Positions 1-10,929 of a stretch of DNA of 64,000 bases are shown piece by piece. Location: assembly GCF_001427225.1 (NCBI RefSeq), contig NZ_LMFH01000001.1, positions 125,312 to 189,311 on the forward strand. Direction: 5' to 3'. The notes under the pieces were generated by a model. That model saw only the letters and a list, made by a program, of their open reading frames with translations, was not told the DNA's origin and did not search any database. The position numbers and the translations under genes were made by a program. The DNA comes from Lysobacter sp. Root494 (GTDB lineage: Bacteria; Pseudomonadota; Gammaproteobacteria; Xanthomonadales; Xanthomonadaceae). How positions within the stretch are numbered: the stretch's first letter is position 1; each line of letters begins with the position of its first letter.

Positions 1-733
1 GCCCGCGCGAAGTCATCGCAACATCGGTCTGGCAGCAGTCGCAGGTCATCGCGTCGAGGCGCGATTCGTCGCGGCGTTGCAGTTGCGGATCGAACATCGC
101 GGTGCGCAGTGTCATTGCCCCCGATGCGTGCGCGTCGTGACCGTGATGCCCGGTGTGTTCCTCACCGGCGGATTCGCGGCCATCCAGCCAGGCGATGCCG
201 AGCGTGTCGCGCGATGCCGGCCATAGCGAGACGAAGCCGTGTTCGGCGGCCTTGCCGTCGTCATTGACGCGAACCGGCTTCGACCAGGTCGCGCCGCCGT
301 CGGCCGAATGCACCAGCACCACGTCGTAGGCGTAGGTCGAAGCCGCGGACTTCTGCAGCCAGTGCGCCCACAACGCACCGTCTTCGGTGACGGCGACATG
401 CGGAATGTCGGCCCAGTTGACGAACCAGTCGTCGCCTTGCGCAATCGTCCGCGGTGCCGACCAACGGCCGTTGCCGAAGATGGCGAACCTCAACGCATGT
501 GCATCGCCCTGCGGTTCGACCCAGGACAGCAGCAAGCTACCATCCGGTGCGGTGATGAGATCGGGTTGCGCGGCGGCTGCATTCGTCGGCAATGACCACG
601 GTTGCATGGTGAACGGTTGCGACTCGTTCGAAGGGATGGCCGCAGCGGTAGGTTGCGTGGGCGTCGCGGTTTCGCGCTGGCATGCAGCCAGCAGCAATGC
701 GGTGGTGAGGGCAATGGCGAGATTCGATTTCAT
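1..733 (-). CDS. Sialidase/BNR-type lipoprotein, truncated by the window edge
   Basis: The reading frame starts at an ATG at 733 and runs off the left edge, so only about 244 N-terminal residues are visible. It begins with a lipoprotein signal (MKSNLAIALTTALLLAAC, lipid-modified Cys at residue 18), so the protein is expected on the cell-envelope membrane. The rest resembles a beta-propeller with sialidase-type BNR repeats: HSADGGATWSKPV is a clear Asp-box (S-x-D-x-G-x-T-W). A CDCCQT motif near the visible end occurs in uncharacterised bacterial exo-alpha-sialidase-like proteins. Substrate and activity cannot be read from this fragment. The gene is tail-to-head with mnmG, about 215 bp away. 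Confidence 0.75.
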   Translation of the reverse strand, partial: MKSNLAIALTTALLLAACQRETATPTQPTAAAIPSNESQPFTMQPWSLPTNAAAAQPDLITAPDGSLLLSWVEPQGDAHALRFAIFGNGRWSAPRTIAQGDDWFVNWADIPHVAVTEDGALWAHWLQKSAASTYAYDVVLVHSADGGATWSKPVRVNDDGKAAEHGFVSLWPASRDTLGIAWLDGRESAGEEHTGHHGHDAHASGAMTLRTAMFDPQLQRRDESRLDAMTCDCCQTDVAMTSRG

Positions 734-949
734 CCGCGCAGCGTAACTCCATGGGAGCGCGACGCGCTTTTTTCTTCTCTCTTCGGCCCCATAGGCATGC
801 AGGAAAAGATGGCCGAAGCGCCGGATGAGGGATGACGAAGCGATGAGCACTCGAGCTCACGCGACTTCCTTCGCGGCGAGCCTTCACCACTCTCACCTGC
901 GCTCACCCCAACTCCTCACAACCCTGCGGGCGCCAGGGCTTTGAAGCTC

Positions 950-2839
<1,890 letters not shown>

Positions 2840-2917
2840 GTGGGATTCCCGGAAGAGGGTGGAATTTTACGTGAGCGATCAGACGCTTGCCCGTGCGGTT
2901 ACGGACTTGCGAAAAGT

Positions 2918-2932
2918 TGGCACGCATCCTGC
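2918..2932 (+). promoter_or_regulatory. Candidate sigma-54 (-24/-12) promoter
   Basis: The sequence TTGGCACGCATCCTGCTT has GG at 2919-2920 and GC at 2931-2932 with exactly 10 bp between. This is the invariant spacing of RpoN promoters, and TGGCACG is an exact match to the -24 consensus. The -12 half reads CTGCT rather than TTGCT. It points right, towards the terminator at 3021-3056. Found by eye; no score was computed. Confidence 0.45.
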
Positions 2933-2943
2933 TTCATATCCCT

Positions 2944-3056
2944 GCACCTCAGCGGGGCAGGCGCTAGACGCCGGCTGGATTTGGAACAGGGGCTGGCCGA
3001 GCGCTCGCGGGGGAAGCACAGGGGTCGAATGTCGGGGGACGTTCGACCCCTTTTTT
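2944..3056 (+). ncRNA. Candidate small RNA, about 113 nt, sigma-54 driven
   Basis: Inferred from a -24/-12 element ending at 2932 and an intrinsic terminator ending at 3056, with no ORF of note between. The predicted start is about 12 nt downstream of the GC. The interval contains four GGA trinucleotides, one in the loop region of the terminator hairpin. This could suit an RsmA/CsrA-binding RNA, but GGA is frequent in GC-rich DNA. No match to a known RNA family is recognised. Flanking genes are on the other strand, so read-through is not the explanation. Confidence 0.4.
3021..3056 (+). terminator. Strong rho-independent terminator
   Basis: Nine perfectly paired bases, GGGGTCGAA (3021-3029) with TTCGACCCC (3042-3050), are extended by G-U, G-C and T-A pairs to a short G-rich loop and followed at once by six T residues (3051-3056). 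It is among the clearest intrinsic terminators in the window and lies on the strand opposite both neighbouring genes. Confidence 0.8.
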
Positions 3057-3378
3057 ATGCCCGGACGCCGGCAATGCGACTGCCGTCACGCAACGGTTCG
3101 GCCGAGCCGCGAAATCGGGGCTCGGAGACCGGGACGGGGAGGAGGACTTCGGGTGCGCGGCGCGGAGAAGAAAGGGAGCCGGCGTCCAACGAAGGCGGAA
3201 CAGGGGGGATCCGTGATTCTTCGTAGGACGCCGACATCGGCGCTTGCGACCTTTCAACTGGGCCTGCCGCGTCTAAATGCGACGCAACCGGTCAGTGGTT
3301 GCAGCTTGCCGTCACTGGACGGACAGCGCAAGCGCTTTGGCGGGGATGTTCTGTGACGAACTGCCCCGCTGCATCACT

Positions 3379-3915
3379 TCAGGGTTCCTGCGTGTCGCCC
3401 GAGTTGCGGCGGCGGGTTTCCTGCGCGCGCCGGATTACCTGACCCATGCTGGAACCTTCGCCGCGGCTCTCGCGGCGCGGCGCCTGGCGCACCTGCGGTT
3501 GCGATGGGACGGCGTCGCGGGCCACTTCGTCACGGCGACGGCGATTGAGGTCGCGCCACGGCGGCGGCCGGTCGTTGTCGCGATCATGGCCGGGCGGAGG
3601 ATTCGGCTGCGGAGTTCCGGTCACCGGCGGCTTCGGCTTCGGGTGCCGGTAGTAGGGGTTGTAGTAATACGGATGCCGCCCGTAGTACGGGTTGTAATAG
3701 GGCGAGCCGTAATAGTTGTAGTAGCGATACCGCTCGCCGTACGGGTAATAGCCATACCCATAAGGGTAGTAGCCCCCGCCGGGGTAGCCGTAGTCGTGGT
3801 ACCGGTACTCGACGCTGGGCTGTCCGTAGTAATAGCCATCGCGATAACCGTAGCCGGTGACACAGCCACCGAGCAGGCCCACGAGCAAGGCCGGAAGCAG
3901 AAGTTTGCGGATCAT
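3379..3915 (-). CDS. Tyr/Gly/Pro-rich predicted lipoprotein
   Basis: 178 residues. The N-terminus MIRKLLLPALLVGLLGGC is a lipoprotein signal with the modified Cys at 18. Residues about 20-95 are a low-complexity tract dominated by Tyr, Gly and Pro, with repeated YYPYGYG and PYY elements. The last 80 residues are Pro/Arg-rich, with acidic patches and an RRRR cluster. No catalytic motif is seen and no named family is recognised. Surface-exposed Tyr-rich segments of this kind are often structural or metal/aromatic-interacting, but that is speculation. The CDS reads away from the PLP-lyase gene, which diverges to its right. Confidence 0.75.
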   Translation of the reverse strand: MIRKLLLPALLVGLLGGCVTGYGYRDGYYYGQPSVEYRYHDYGYPGGGYYPYGYGYYPYGERYRYYNYYGSPYYNPYYGRHPYYYNPYYRHPKPKPPVTGTPQPNPPPGHDRDNDRPPPWRDLNRRRRDEVARDAVPSQPQVRQAPRRESRGEGSSMGQVIRRAQETRRRNSGDTQEP

Positions 3916-4038
3916 GGCGGAACCCCCCAGGGTGTGTACGCCAGCTTCGTGCCGACGCTTTGAACTCGCGCTTAATTCCGCCGGACCGCGTTGCTGATAC
4001 TGACTTGTTCAGGACGGCGTGCACGCTAGCATCTGCCA

Positions 4039-5061
4039 ATGAACACTGCGCCCGACCTGACCCCCGCCGATTCGCTGGCAGCCGCATCCATGCCTTCGGG
4101 CCTCCCGGGTTTCGAGGACATTCTCGCGGCCGCTGCACGCATCGCGCCGCACGTGCACCACACCCCGGTGCTGCACTCGCAGTCACTGGATGTGCTGGCC
4201 GGCTGCGAACTGCATTTCAAGGCCGAACACCTGCAGCGCATGGGTGCGTTCAAGTTCCGCGGCGCATGCAATGCGGTGTGGTCGTTGCCGGATGCGACGG
4301 CCGGGCGTGGCGTGGTCACGCATTCGTCGGGCAATCACGGTGCCGCACTGGCGCTCGCCGCGCGGACGCGCGGAATTCCCTGTCACGTCGTGGTGCCCGA
4401 GAACGCCGTGGCCGCGAAGGTTGCGGCAATCCGTGACTTTGGGGCGAGCCTGCACTACTGCGCGCCGACCATCGCCGCACGCGAATCCGCCTGCGCACGA
4501 CTCCAGCGCGAAACGGGTGCCGAACTCGTGCATCCCTACACCGATCCGCGCGTGATCGCGGGCCAGGGCACGGCGGCGCTTGAGCTGCTGGGCAACGATG
4601 GCGGCTTCGATGTGCTGATCACGCCACTGGGCGGGGGCGGACTGCTGGGCGGCACGGCGATCACCGCGGCCGCGGTTTCGCCGAAGACGCGTGTGTTCGG
4701 CGCGGAGCCTGCAGGTGCAGCCGATGGTTTCCAGTCACTGCAGCGTGGTGAGCGCGTCAGCGAACTCGTCCCGGACACCATCTGCGATGGCCTGCGCGGA
4801 CTGCTGGGCGCGCCGAACTTCGCGATCCTGCGCCAGCACAACGTCGAGGTATTGCTCGCGGACGATACGGCGACGCTGCAGGCGATGCGCCTGTTGTGGC
4901 AGCGCACGAAGCAACTGGTCGAACCGTCTTCGGCCGTCGCAGTGGCGGTCGTGCTCGCCCATCGCGAGCGGTTCGCGGGGCAGCGAGTCGGCATCGTGCT
5001 GTCCGGCGGCAATGTGGATATCGACATGCTTGCGTCGTTGTTCGCCGCAGGCGCCTCCTGA
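4039..5061 (+). CDS. Threonine/serine dehydratase-like PLP enzyme
   Basis: 340 residues, fold type II PLP enzyme. The Schiff-base lysine is K72 in GAFKFRGACNAV. The substrate-carboxylate loop SSGNHGAALA is at about 96-105. The phosphate-binding glycine loop reads GGGGLLGG, and a C-terminal LSGGNVD completes the signature set of threonine dehydratase, serine racemase and hydroxyaspartate ammonia-lyase. There is no C-terminal ACT domain, so it is the catabolic or racemase-like short form rather than biosynthetic IlvA. The exact substrate cannot be settled from sequence. It stands alone, divergent from the lipoprotein gene and 181 bp ahead of the glycosyltransferase gene. Confidence 0.85.
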   Translation: MNTAPDLTPADSLAAASMPSGLPGFEDILAAAARIAPHVHHTPVLHSQSLDVLAGCELHFKAEHLQRMGAFKFRGACNAVWSLPDATAGRGVVTHSSGNHGAALALAARTRGIPCHVVVPENAVAAKVAAIRDFGASLHYCAPTIAARESACARLQRETGAELVHPYTDPRVIAGQGTAALELLGNDGGFDVLITPLGGGGLLGGTAITAAAVSPKTRVFGAEPAGAADGFQSLQRGERVSELVPDTICDGLRGLLGAPNFAILRQHNVEVLLADDTATLQAMRLLWQRTKQLVEPSSAVAVAVVLAHRERFAGQRVGIVLSGGNVDIDMLASLFAAGAS

Positions 5062-5242
5062 CAGGGGAATCCCGGCGGCAGCGAGCAGCAGGGTTGCCGT
5101 CGCCGGCAATCTGCGATCAGGGGTCGATTCCGACGGAGAGATGCAGACGCATGACATGGCGATCGATCTCCGTGTCCGCGACCGTCGCGTTCCCGTCGCA
5201 TGCAACGGCTAGCATTCTTCCACCTCACGTCCCGCCGCCACC

Positions 5243-6733
5243 GTGACCGCGTACCTGCGTCGCATCCTGCATTCGCCCGGCTTCCGGATCACGGTGCTTG
5301 CGCTGGTCCTGGCGCTGGGCTTCCTCGGCACGCGCGGAATCTGGGATCCCGACGAGGGCCGCTACACCAACGTCGCCTTGAACATGCTCGACAGTGGCGA
5401 CTGGTTGAATCCGCACCGCAGCGACGAAGTCGGCCACTGGACGAAACCGCCACTCACCTACTGGGCGATCGCAGGCAGCGTCGCCATGTTCGGCCAGAAC
5501 GCCTGGGCGGCGCGGCTTCCTTCCGCGCTGGCGTATCTGCTGTGCGTGTGGCTCGCATGGCGCATTGCTCGACGACTGGTCCCGGGTGGCGAATACAGCG
5601 CGGCGGTGGTCTACGCAACGTTGCCATTCACCGTCGGCGCCGCGCAGATGATCACCACCGACTACGTGTTGTCTGCGTGCACCGGCCTGGCGATGTGGGC
5701 GTTCGTCGAGGCGCGTTTCGGCGACGGCGTGCATCCGCGCCGCTGGACCGCGCTGATGTGGGCAGCCTTCGCGCTCGCTTTCCTCACCAAGGGGCCGCCT
5801 GCACTGATCCACCTGGTCGCGGCGCTCGTCTTCGATCAGCTGATGCCGGCCGGCCGGCGCAACCGCGTGCTGCAGTGGTCGGGAGTGGTGCTGTTCGTCG
5901 TGCTTGCATTGCCGTGGTACGTCGCGGTGATCGCCAATCACCCGGGCCTGTTCCAGTACTTCGTCGGCGACGAAGTCGTCAATCGCGTCGCCACCAACGA
6001 ATTCGGGCGCAACGGCGAGTGGTACGGGTGGCTGCAGGTGTATGCGCCAACCTTACTGCTCGGTACTTTGCCGTGGACGCCGGCGTTGCTGCGCTGGACG
6101 CGTGCGTTGCCGGCACAGATGCGGGCCTGGCGCGACCGGTCAATCCGCGAAGAAAACGCGCCGGCGTTGCTGCTCGCGCTCTGGTTCCTGCTGCCGCTGC
6201 TGGTGTTCTGCATCGCGCGCTCGCGGCTGCCGCTCTACATCCTGCCCCTGTTCCTCCCGCTCGCCGTGATCATCGCGAAGCAGCGATTGCAGGAAGGGCG
6301 CGCACTCAGCACGCGCTGGCTGCTTGCATGGGTTGCCGTGTTGCTCGCGCTGAAATTCGCCGCATCGTTGTGGCCTACCCACAAGGACGCTTCCGAGTGG
6401 GCGCAGGCCATCCAGGCGCGCGCGCATGGGCCGGTGCGCGAAGTGCTGTTCGTCGAGGACATGGCGCGCTACGGGCTGCACCTGCATCTCGACGCCAGGA
6501 TCGAAAAACTGTCGCTGGAACCGCAGGCCCAGTCGCCGTTCAACCCGGTTTACGACGAGACGCTCGCACAGGAGCTCAGCGAGCACGAACCCGAGGCGGT
6601 GTGGATCTGCAAGCAGGCCTTGTGGCCACAGCTGCAACGGCGCCTGTCGGCGCAGGGTTATCGCGCGCAGGCGCTCGGCACGCCGTACCAGCGCCGCGTG
6701 ATCTTCATCGTCACGCCGCCGGGTTCGCCTTAG
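5243..6733 (+). CDS. ArnT/GT39-family membrane glycosyltransferase
   Basis: 496 residues with a GTG start. This is an integral inner-membrane GT-C enzyme. An N-terminal TM segment is followed by the periplasmic loop with the catalytic acidic motif DPDEGRY (about residues 35-41), as in ArnT and PMT-type transferases that use polyprenyl-phosphate sugars. About ten further hydrophobic segments follow, then a soluble C-terminal domain of about 110 residues. Family members add sugars to lipid A or to proteins. The GT2, LAB_N and epimerase genes at 46903-49069 are of the types that supply such donors, so a functional link is possible although they are unlinked here. Confidence 0.85.
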   Translation: MTAYLRRILHSPGFRITVLALVLALGFLGTRGIWDPDEGRYTNVALNMLDSGDWLNPHRSDEVGHWTKPPLTYWAIAGSVAMFGQNAWAARLPSALAYLLCVWLAWRIARRLVPGGEYSAAVVYATLPFTVGAAQMITTDYVLSACTGLAMWAFVEARFGDGVHPRRWTALMWAAFALAFLTKGPPALIHLVAALVFDQLMPAGRRNRVLQWSGVVLFVVLALPWYVAVIANHPGLFQYFVGDEVVNRVATNEFGRNGEWYGWLQVYAPTLLLGTLPWTPALLRWTRALPAQMRAWRDRSIREENAPALLLALWFLLPLLVFCIARSRLPLYILPLFLPLAVIIAKQRLQEGRALSTRWLLAWVAVLLALKFAASLWPTHKDASEWAQAIQARAHGPVREVLFVEDMARYGLHLHLDARIEKLSLEPQAQSPFNPVYDETLAQELSEHEPEAVWICKQALWPQLQRRLSAQGYRAQALGTPYQRRVIFIVTPPGSP

Positions 6734-7735
6734 TCACGCACCGCGATCGCCACGCAGTTCCTGCGTCGCATGGCGATCGCCGGCGGCCGCGCGCGACGCG
6801 ACGATGCTGAAGGCGACGATGCCTGCGATCACGATCGCCGCGCCCCACAGCGCGCGGCCCTGCGGCCAGGCTTCGCCCAGCCACAGCACGCCGATCAGCG
6901 TGGCGAACAGGATCTCTGCGGCCTGCATCGCTTCGGCTGCCGCCAGTGCGGTGGGATCGTTGCGGACCATGCCGGTGGCCTGGAAGAACAGCACCGTGGC
7001 GATCACGCCAGCACCGAGCGCGACACCGGCGGCGAGAAGCACCTGGCCAGCGGGCGGCGAGCCCGTGGTGGCGAACGCGACGGCGGCGATCGCCCACCAC
7101 AACGGCTGGCTCGCGAGCGTCATGCCGAACACGCGCTGCGTGGCATTGAGCTCGACGCCGACGCGTTCCAGGTGCAGCAGCAGCCCCCGGTTGCCGAGCG
7201 GATAGGCAAAGGCGCTCACGGCGACCGCGAACAGTGCGATCCACGCGTCACGATCGAGGCGTCCACCGCCGTAACCCACCTGCATCAGCAGCACGCCGCA
7301 GATCACCACGATGCCGGCGGCCAGCGCAGGCAACGGAATCCGCGCCCGTGCATCGCGGTACAGGAACGGTGCGCACAACATGCCTGCGATCACGGTGAGC
7401 TGGAACGTGCCCGCCACCAGCCACGACGGCCCGCTTGCCGCCGCATAACTGAGCAGCACGTAGAACAGCACGAAGCCGATGCCGCTCCACAAAAGCCACG
7501 GGCCAGGATGGGCCCGGATCGCGCGCCACACCGGTTTCATGCCGCCCTGCCATGGCATTACCAGGACCATGATCGGCAACGTGATCAGGTAGCGCAGCGT
7601 GGCTGTCCATGCCCAGTGCCCCCCTGCGGTCGCGGCGGCGCGGTTGAGCACGTAGGTGCAGGTGAAGAACAGCGCCGACAACAGCGCGATGGCGACCGCG
7701 GACAGGGCGATACGGCGTGCGCTGCCAGGATTCAC
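6734..7735 (-). CDS. DMT-superfamily transporter (EmrE-like permease)
   Basis: 333 residues with about ten hydrophobic segments in the two-fold repeat layout of drug/metabolite transporters, no signal peptide and short loops. The N-terminal segment AVAIALLSALFFTCTYVLNR is typical of the multidrug-resistance efflux family. It overlaps the start codon region of bioC by 4 bp on the same strand (bioC ends at 7732), so it is probably the last gene of the biotin operon and translationally coupled. Whether it exports a biotin intermediate or something unrelated cannot be told. Confidence 0.85.
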   Translation of the reverse strand: MNPGSARRIALSAVAIALLSALFFTCTYVLNRAAATAGGHWAWTATLRYLITLPIMVLVMPWQGGMKPVWRAIRAHPGPWLLWSGIGFVLFYVLLSYAAASGPSWLVAGTFQLTVIAGMLCAPFLYRDARARIPLPALAAGIVVICGVLLMQVGYGGGRLDRDAWIALFAVAVSAFAYPLGNRGLLLHLERVGVELNATQRVFGMTLASQPLWWAIAAVAFATTGSPPAGQVLLAAGVALGAGVIATVLFFQATGMVRNDPTALAAAEAMQAAEILFATLIGVLWLGEAWPQGRALWGAAIVIAGIVAFSIVASRAAAGDRHATQELRGDRGA

Positions 7736-8670
7736 CCGCGTCTCCGGATCGGAATCTTCGTTACCGGCACCGAGACCTCATCGACCCCACCGACGCGGAT
7801 GGGCGTGCCCGGCTGCGGACCCCATGCCTGGGCGGTAATCACTTCCCACGTTGCCGGCAGCTTGCCATCGCGACGCAAGGGTTCGTACGCCTGCGCAGCG
7901 CGTGCGAAGCGCGCGCGCCCGGTGAGGCTGCGGCGGCGCGTCGCCAATGCGTTCGTCGCGCCGAGCGTGCGCAGTTCGCGCATCAGGTCGCCGAGCGAAT
8001 CATGTTGCAGGTGGAATTCGTCGCGATCCAGCACCGGATCCTTGAAGCCTGCGGCGATCAGTGCATCGCCGAATTGCGCGATCGACGCGAACGGACTCAC
8101 GTGCGGCGCGCTGTCGGCGTGACCGAAGGCTTCGCGCAATTCCCACAGGGTGTCCGGGCCGAAGGTCGACAGCACCATCAATCCGTCAGGCTTGAGCACT
8201 CGGCGGAAGCCGGCGAATACCGCGGGCAGGTCTTCGACCCATTGCAGGCAGAGGTTGGAAAACAGCACGTCGACGCTGCCGTCGGCAAGCGGCAACGCAC
8301 GCGCATCCGCGCACAACGGCTGCGGCCGCTGCGGCTTCGCGAACGGCAGCAGCACGCGCGCGGGTAGTAAGCGGCGCGCGTTGTCCTCGGCTTCGCGCGC
8401 CATCGGCAACGCCAGATCGAGCGCAATCATCTGCGCCTTCGGCCAGCGCTTCTGCATGGCGACGGCGGCGTGGCCGGGACCACAACCGATGTCGAGCACC
8501 ACCTGCGGCTGGTTGCCTTGTGCATCGCGCGCAGCACGCTCGTCGAAGTAGTCGAGCGATTCGAGCAGGCGCGACGCGACTTCACGCTGCAGCGCAGCCG
8601 CATCGTCGTAGTGGTGCGCGGCGCGCGAGAAGGCGCGGCGGACCTGGCGGTGGTCGAAGAGGTTGGTCAT
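7732..8670 (-). CDS. bioC: BioC, malonyl-ACP O-methyltransferase
   Basis: 312 residues. BioC methylates the free carboxyl of malonyl-ACP so that it enters fatty-acid elongation as a disguised primer for pimeloyl synthesis. The SAM motif VLDIGCGPGHAAVA is clear, and the N-terminus FDHRQVRRAFSRAAHHYDDAA matches the family's RRxF-x-AAxxYD pattern. C-terminal motif RxLTGRxR is present as RRRSLTGRARF. It lies between bioH and the DMT transporter in the same direction. A palindromic REP doublet occupies the gap to bioH. Confidence 0.93.
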   Translation of the reverse strand: MTNLFDHRQVRRAFSRAAHHYDDAAALQREVASRLLESLDYFDERAARDAQGNQPQVVLDIGCGPGHAAVAMQKRWPKAQMIALDLALPMAREAEDNARRLLPARVLLPFAKPQRPQPLCADARALPLADGSVDVLFSNLCLQWVEDLPAVFAGFRRVLKPDGLMVLSTFGPDTLWELREAFGHADSAPHVSPFASIAQFGDALIAAGFKDPVLDRDEFHLQHDSLGDLMRELRTLGATNALATRRRSLTGRARFARAAQAYEPLRRDGKLPATWEVITAQAWGPQPGTPIRVGGVDEVSVPVTKIPIRRRG

Positions 8671-8712
8671 GGAGGGGAAGTCGACTTCAGTAACGAGCTA
8701 TGCGTTCTCTGG

Positions 8713-8814
8713 CTCGTCATTCCTGCGAACGCAGGAATCCAGTGCCTCTGCTTTTGCCTGTATCGGCAAGTCGAAGCAAAGTCGCTGGATTCCTGCGTTC
8801 GCAGGAATGACGAG
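8713..8814. repeat. REP-like doublet between bioC and bioH
   Basis: Two 30-bp arms (8713-8742 and 8785-8814) are exact reverse complements separated by 42 bp. Each arm is itself a palindrome of the form ATTCCTGCG-AA-CGCAGGAAT. This two-level symmetry is that of paired REP elements (BIMEs). It sits inside the biotin operon, where a transcript would fold into a long stable hairpin and could affect relative expression of bioH and bioC. Confidence 0.9.
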
Positions 8815-8840
8815 CGGATATGCGGATCGAAGCGGCCACA

Positions 8841-9605
8841 TCATCGCAGCCTGTCCATGAAAGCGATGATTTCACTGGCCACTTGATCCCCCGCGCCCAG
8901 GAACGGCGCATGCCCCGCATTCGCAATCACGACACTGCGGGCATCCGTCGCCAGCGCCGCCGAAGCCGGCATCGCCCCCGCAGGCACGAGCCGGTCGCGA
9001 CGGCCCGACAGCCACAGGCTTGGCACCCGCAGCATGGGCAGTTCGTCGCGCACGTCGAGGCGGTCGAGCAACTCGAGCCCCTCAAGCAGCGCGCGCGCTG
9101 CCGGTTCGCCGCGCTCGAACGCCTGTGCGCGCAGGCCGCGCAATTCTTCCTGCGCGTGCGCCGAACCCAGCGCTTCCAATGCGAGGAAGCCATCAAGCGT
9201 GCCGCGAAAATCCCGCGCCAGCGCCTCGCCGAAATCGCGGAACAACTGCGCGCCAACACCGTACGGCCAATCCTCACCAACGACGAAGCGCGGCGACGAC
9301 GCGATCATCATCAGGCCGCGCACGTCGTGCGGATGGTCGAGCGCGGCGCGCAGTGCGAACTGTCCGCCCAGCGACCAGCCCAGCCACGCGGCATCGGGCA
9401 CGCGCGCCACGAGTTCCGCGGCAAGTGTCTCCGGGACCAGTGGCGTCTCGTCTTCTCGCGAAAAACCATGTCCCGGCAGGTCGACGAGATGCAGCGTGTA
9501 GCGATCGGCGAGGCGATCGGCCAGCGGCGCGAACAATCCGCCGTGCATCGCCCAGCCGTGAATGAGTGCGAGCGCGGGGCCACGCCCGCGCGTTTCGATG
9601 TACAT
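8841..9605 (-). CDS. bioH: BioH, pimeloyl-ACP methyl ester esterase
   Basis: 254 residues, alpha/beta hydrolase. BioH removes the methyl ester from pimeloyl-ACP methyl ester, ending the BioC-primed chain extension. The nucleophile is S78 in GWSLGG. The oxyanion segment HGWAMHG, the acid segment SGRRDRLVP and the His segment ANAGHAPFLG are all present. The lid region and length fit E. coli BioH. It lies downstream of bioF in the same direction with about 100 bp between. Confidence 0.92.
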   Translation of the reverse strand: MYIETRGRGPALALIHGWAMHGGLFAPLADRLADRYTLHLVDLPGHGFSREDETPLVPETLAAELVARVPDAAWLGWSLGGQFALRAALDHPHDVRGLMMIASSPRFVVGEDWPYGVGAQLFRDFGEALARDFRGTLDGFLALEALGSAHAQEELRGLRAQAFERGEPAARALLEGLELLDRLDVRDELPMLRVPSLWLSGRRDRLVPAGAMPASAALATDARSVVIANAGHAPFLGAGDQVASEIIAFMDRLR

Positions 9606-9703
9606 CGTGATCTTCCTTATCCGATCGCCACGCTGCAGGAGCGGCCTCGGCCGCGACCGTTGGCGCGTGGACCCGGTCGCTGCGATGCCGCTTTACGCGG
9701 TTT

Positions 9704-10927
9704 TCAACGCAGCATCTCGGCGACCCGCGCTTCGGCTTCGGCCTTGTCGCGAGCGCGGCCCAAGGCATCCACCAGGCCATCGACATCGCCATGCGTGTGC
9801 AGGGCCGACAACGTCACGCGCAGGCGCGCGCGGCCTTCGGGCACGGTTGGCGGGCGAATCGCCGTCACCCAGTAGCCGCGCTGCTCGAGCGTGGCCGACA
9901 TCGACAGCGCGCGCGTGTCGCTGCCGCACATCACCGGCTGGATCGGCGTCTCCGAGGGCAGCAGCACCAGTCCGGCCTGCGCGGCCTTTTCGCGGAAATG
10001 CGCAATCAGGTCGTAGAGCTTGCCGCGGCGCCAGTCTTCGCTGCGCGCCAGCTTCACCGCCGCGAGCGTCGCCGCCGCCTGTGCCGGGGGCAATGCGGTG
10101 GTGAAGATATACGGGCGCGCGTTCTGCACAAGGTGTTCGATGAGATCGGCGTCACCGACCACGGCCGCGCCATAGCCACCCAGCGCCTTGCCAAGCGTGA
10201 CCAGCTGCAGCGGCACCTGCTCGAAGGTGAGTTGCGCTTCGGCGACGCTGCCGCGTCCCTGCGGACCAACCACGCCGACGCCGTGGGCGTCGTCGACATA
10301 CATCAGCGCCTTCTGCACGCGCGCGGCGAGCGCGAGCTCGCGCAGCGGCGCGACGTCGCCGTCCATGCTGAAGACGCCATCGGTCGCGAGCATCGCCACG
10401 CCGTCGATGGATTCGCGCATCAGCCGCAGCGCGCCGGTGGAATCACCGTGCGGGTAGCGGCGCAACTTGCAGCCCGACAGACGCGCGGCATCGATCAGGC
10501 TGGCGTGGTTGAGGCGGTCCTGCACGCAGATGTCTTCATCGCCGAGCAGCGACTGCAGCACGGCGAGATTGGCCATGAAGCCGCTGCCGAACAGCAGGGC
10601 GCGCGGCGCACCGAGCCAGTCCGCCAGCTCCTTCTCCAGCGCTTCGTGCATCGCGTGGTGGCCGCAGACGAGGTGCGACGCGGTTCCACCCGCGCCTTCG
10701 CGCGAGGCGGCGTCCTGCAACGCGCTCACCACCGCGAAATGCTGCGACAGTCCGAGGTAGTCGTTGCTGCAGAAGTTCAGCAGCTTGCGCGGCGTACCCG
10801 TCGCATCGAGGACTTCCACGCGTGCGCCATCGCGATGCGTGACCGCGCGCAGCGTGCGCACGCGCGAAACGGTGACGCGTTCGGCCCGCGCCGCCGCAAT
10901 GCGATCACGCCATGACGCCCGGCCCAT
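9704..10927 (-). CDS. bioF: BioF, 8-amino-7-oxononanoate synthase
   Basis: 407 residues. PLP-dependent condensation of pimeloyl-ACP with alanine. The PLP lysine lies in [15 protein letters not shown]. The HDxxH-type segment is [13 protein letters not shown] and the cofactor-stacking segment is [17 protein letters not shown]. The start at 10927 is 2 bp beyond the bioB stop, so the two genes are tightly coupled. The first 20 or so residues are Arg/Ala-rich and variable, as in other family members. Confidence 0.95.
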   Translation of the reverse strand: MGRASWRDRIAAARAERVTVSRVRTLRAVTHRDGARVEVLDATGTPRKLLNFCSNDYLGLSQHFAVVSALQDAASREGAGGTASHLVCGHHAMHEALEKELADWLGAPRALLFGSGFMANLAVLQSLLGDEDICVQDRLNHASLIDAARLSGCKLRRYPHGDSTGALRLMRESIDGVAMLATDGVFSMDGDVAPLRELALAARVQKALMYVDDAHGVGVVGPQGRGSVAEAQLTFEQVPLQLVTLGKALGGYGAAVVGDADLIEHLVQNARPYIFTTALPPAQAAATLAAVKLARSEDWRRGKLYDLIAHFREKAAQAGLVLLPSETPIQPVMCGSDTRALSMSATLEQRGYWVTAIRPPTVPEGRARLRVTLSALHTHGDVDGLVDALGRARDKAEAEARVAEMLR

Positions 10928-10929
10928 CG

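Larger units (their letters stand above)
2840..3378. other. 539-bp intergenic region between mnmG and the Tyr/Gly-rich lipoprotein gene
   Basis: No convincing protein gene is seen here. The region contains, on the plus strand, a sigma-54-like -24/-12 element (2918-2932), a strong intrinsic terminator (3021-3056) and, further right, a 14-bp inverted repeat with one mismatch (3181-3194 with 3219-3232). The last could form a hairpin at the end of the convergent lipoprotein transcript. Both flanking genes read on the minus strand, so the plus-strand terminator serves neither of them. Confidence 0.7.
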
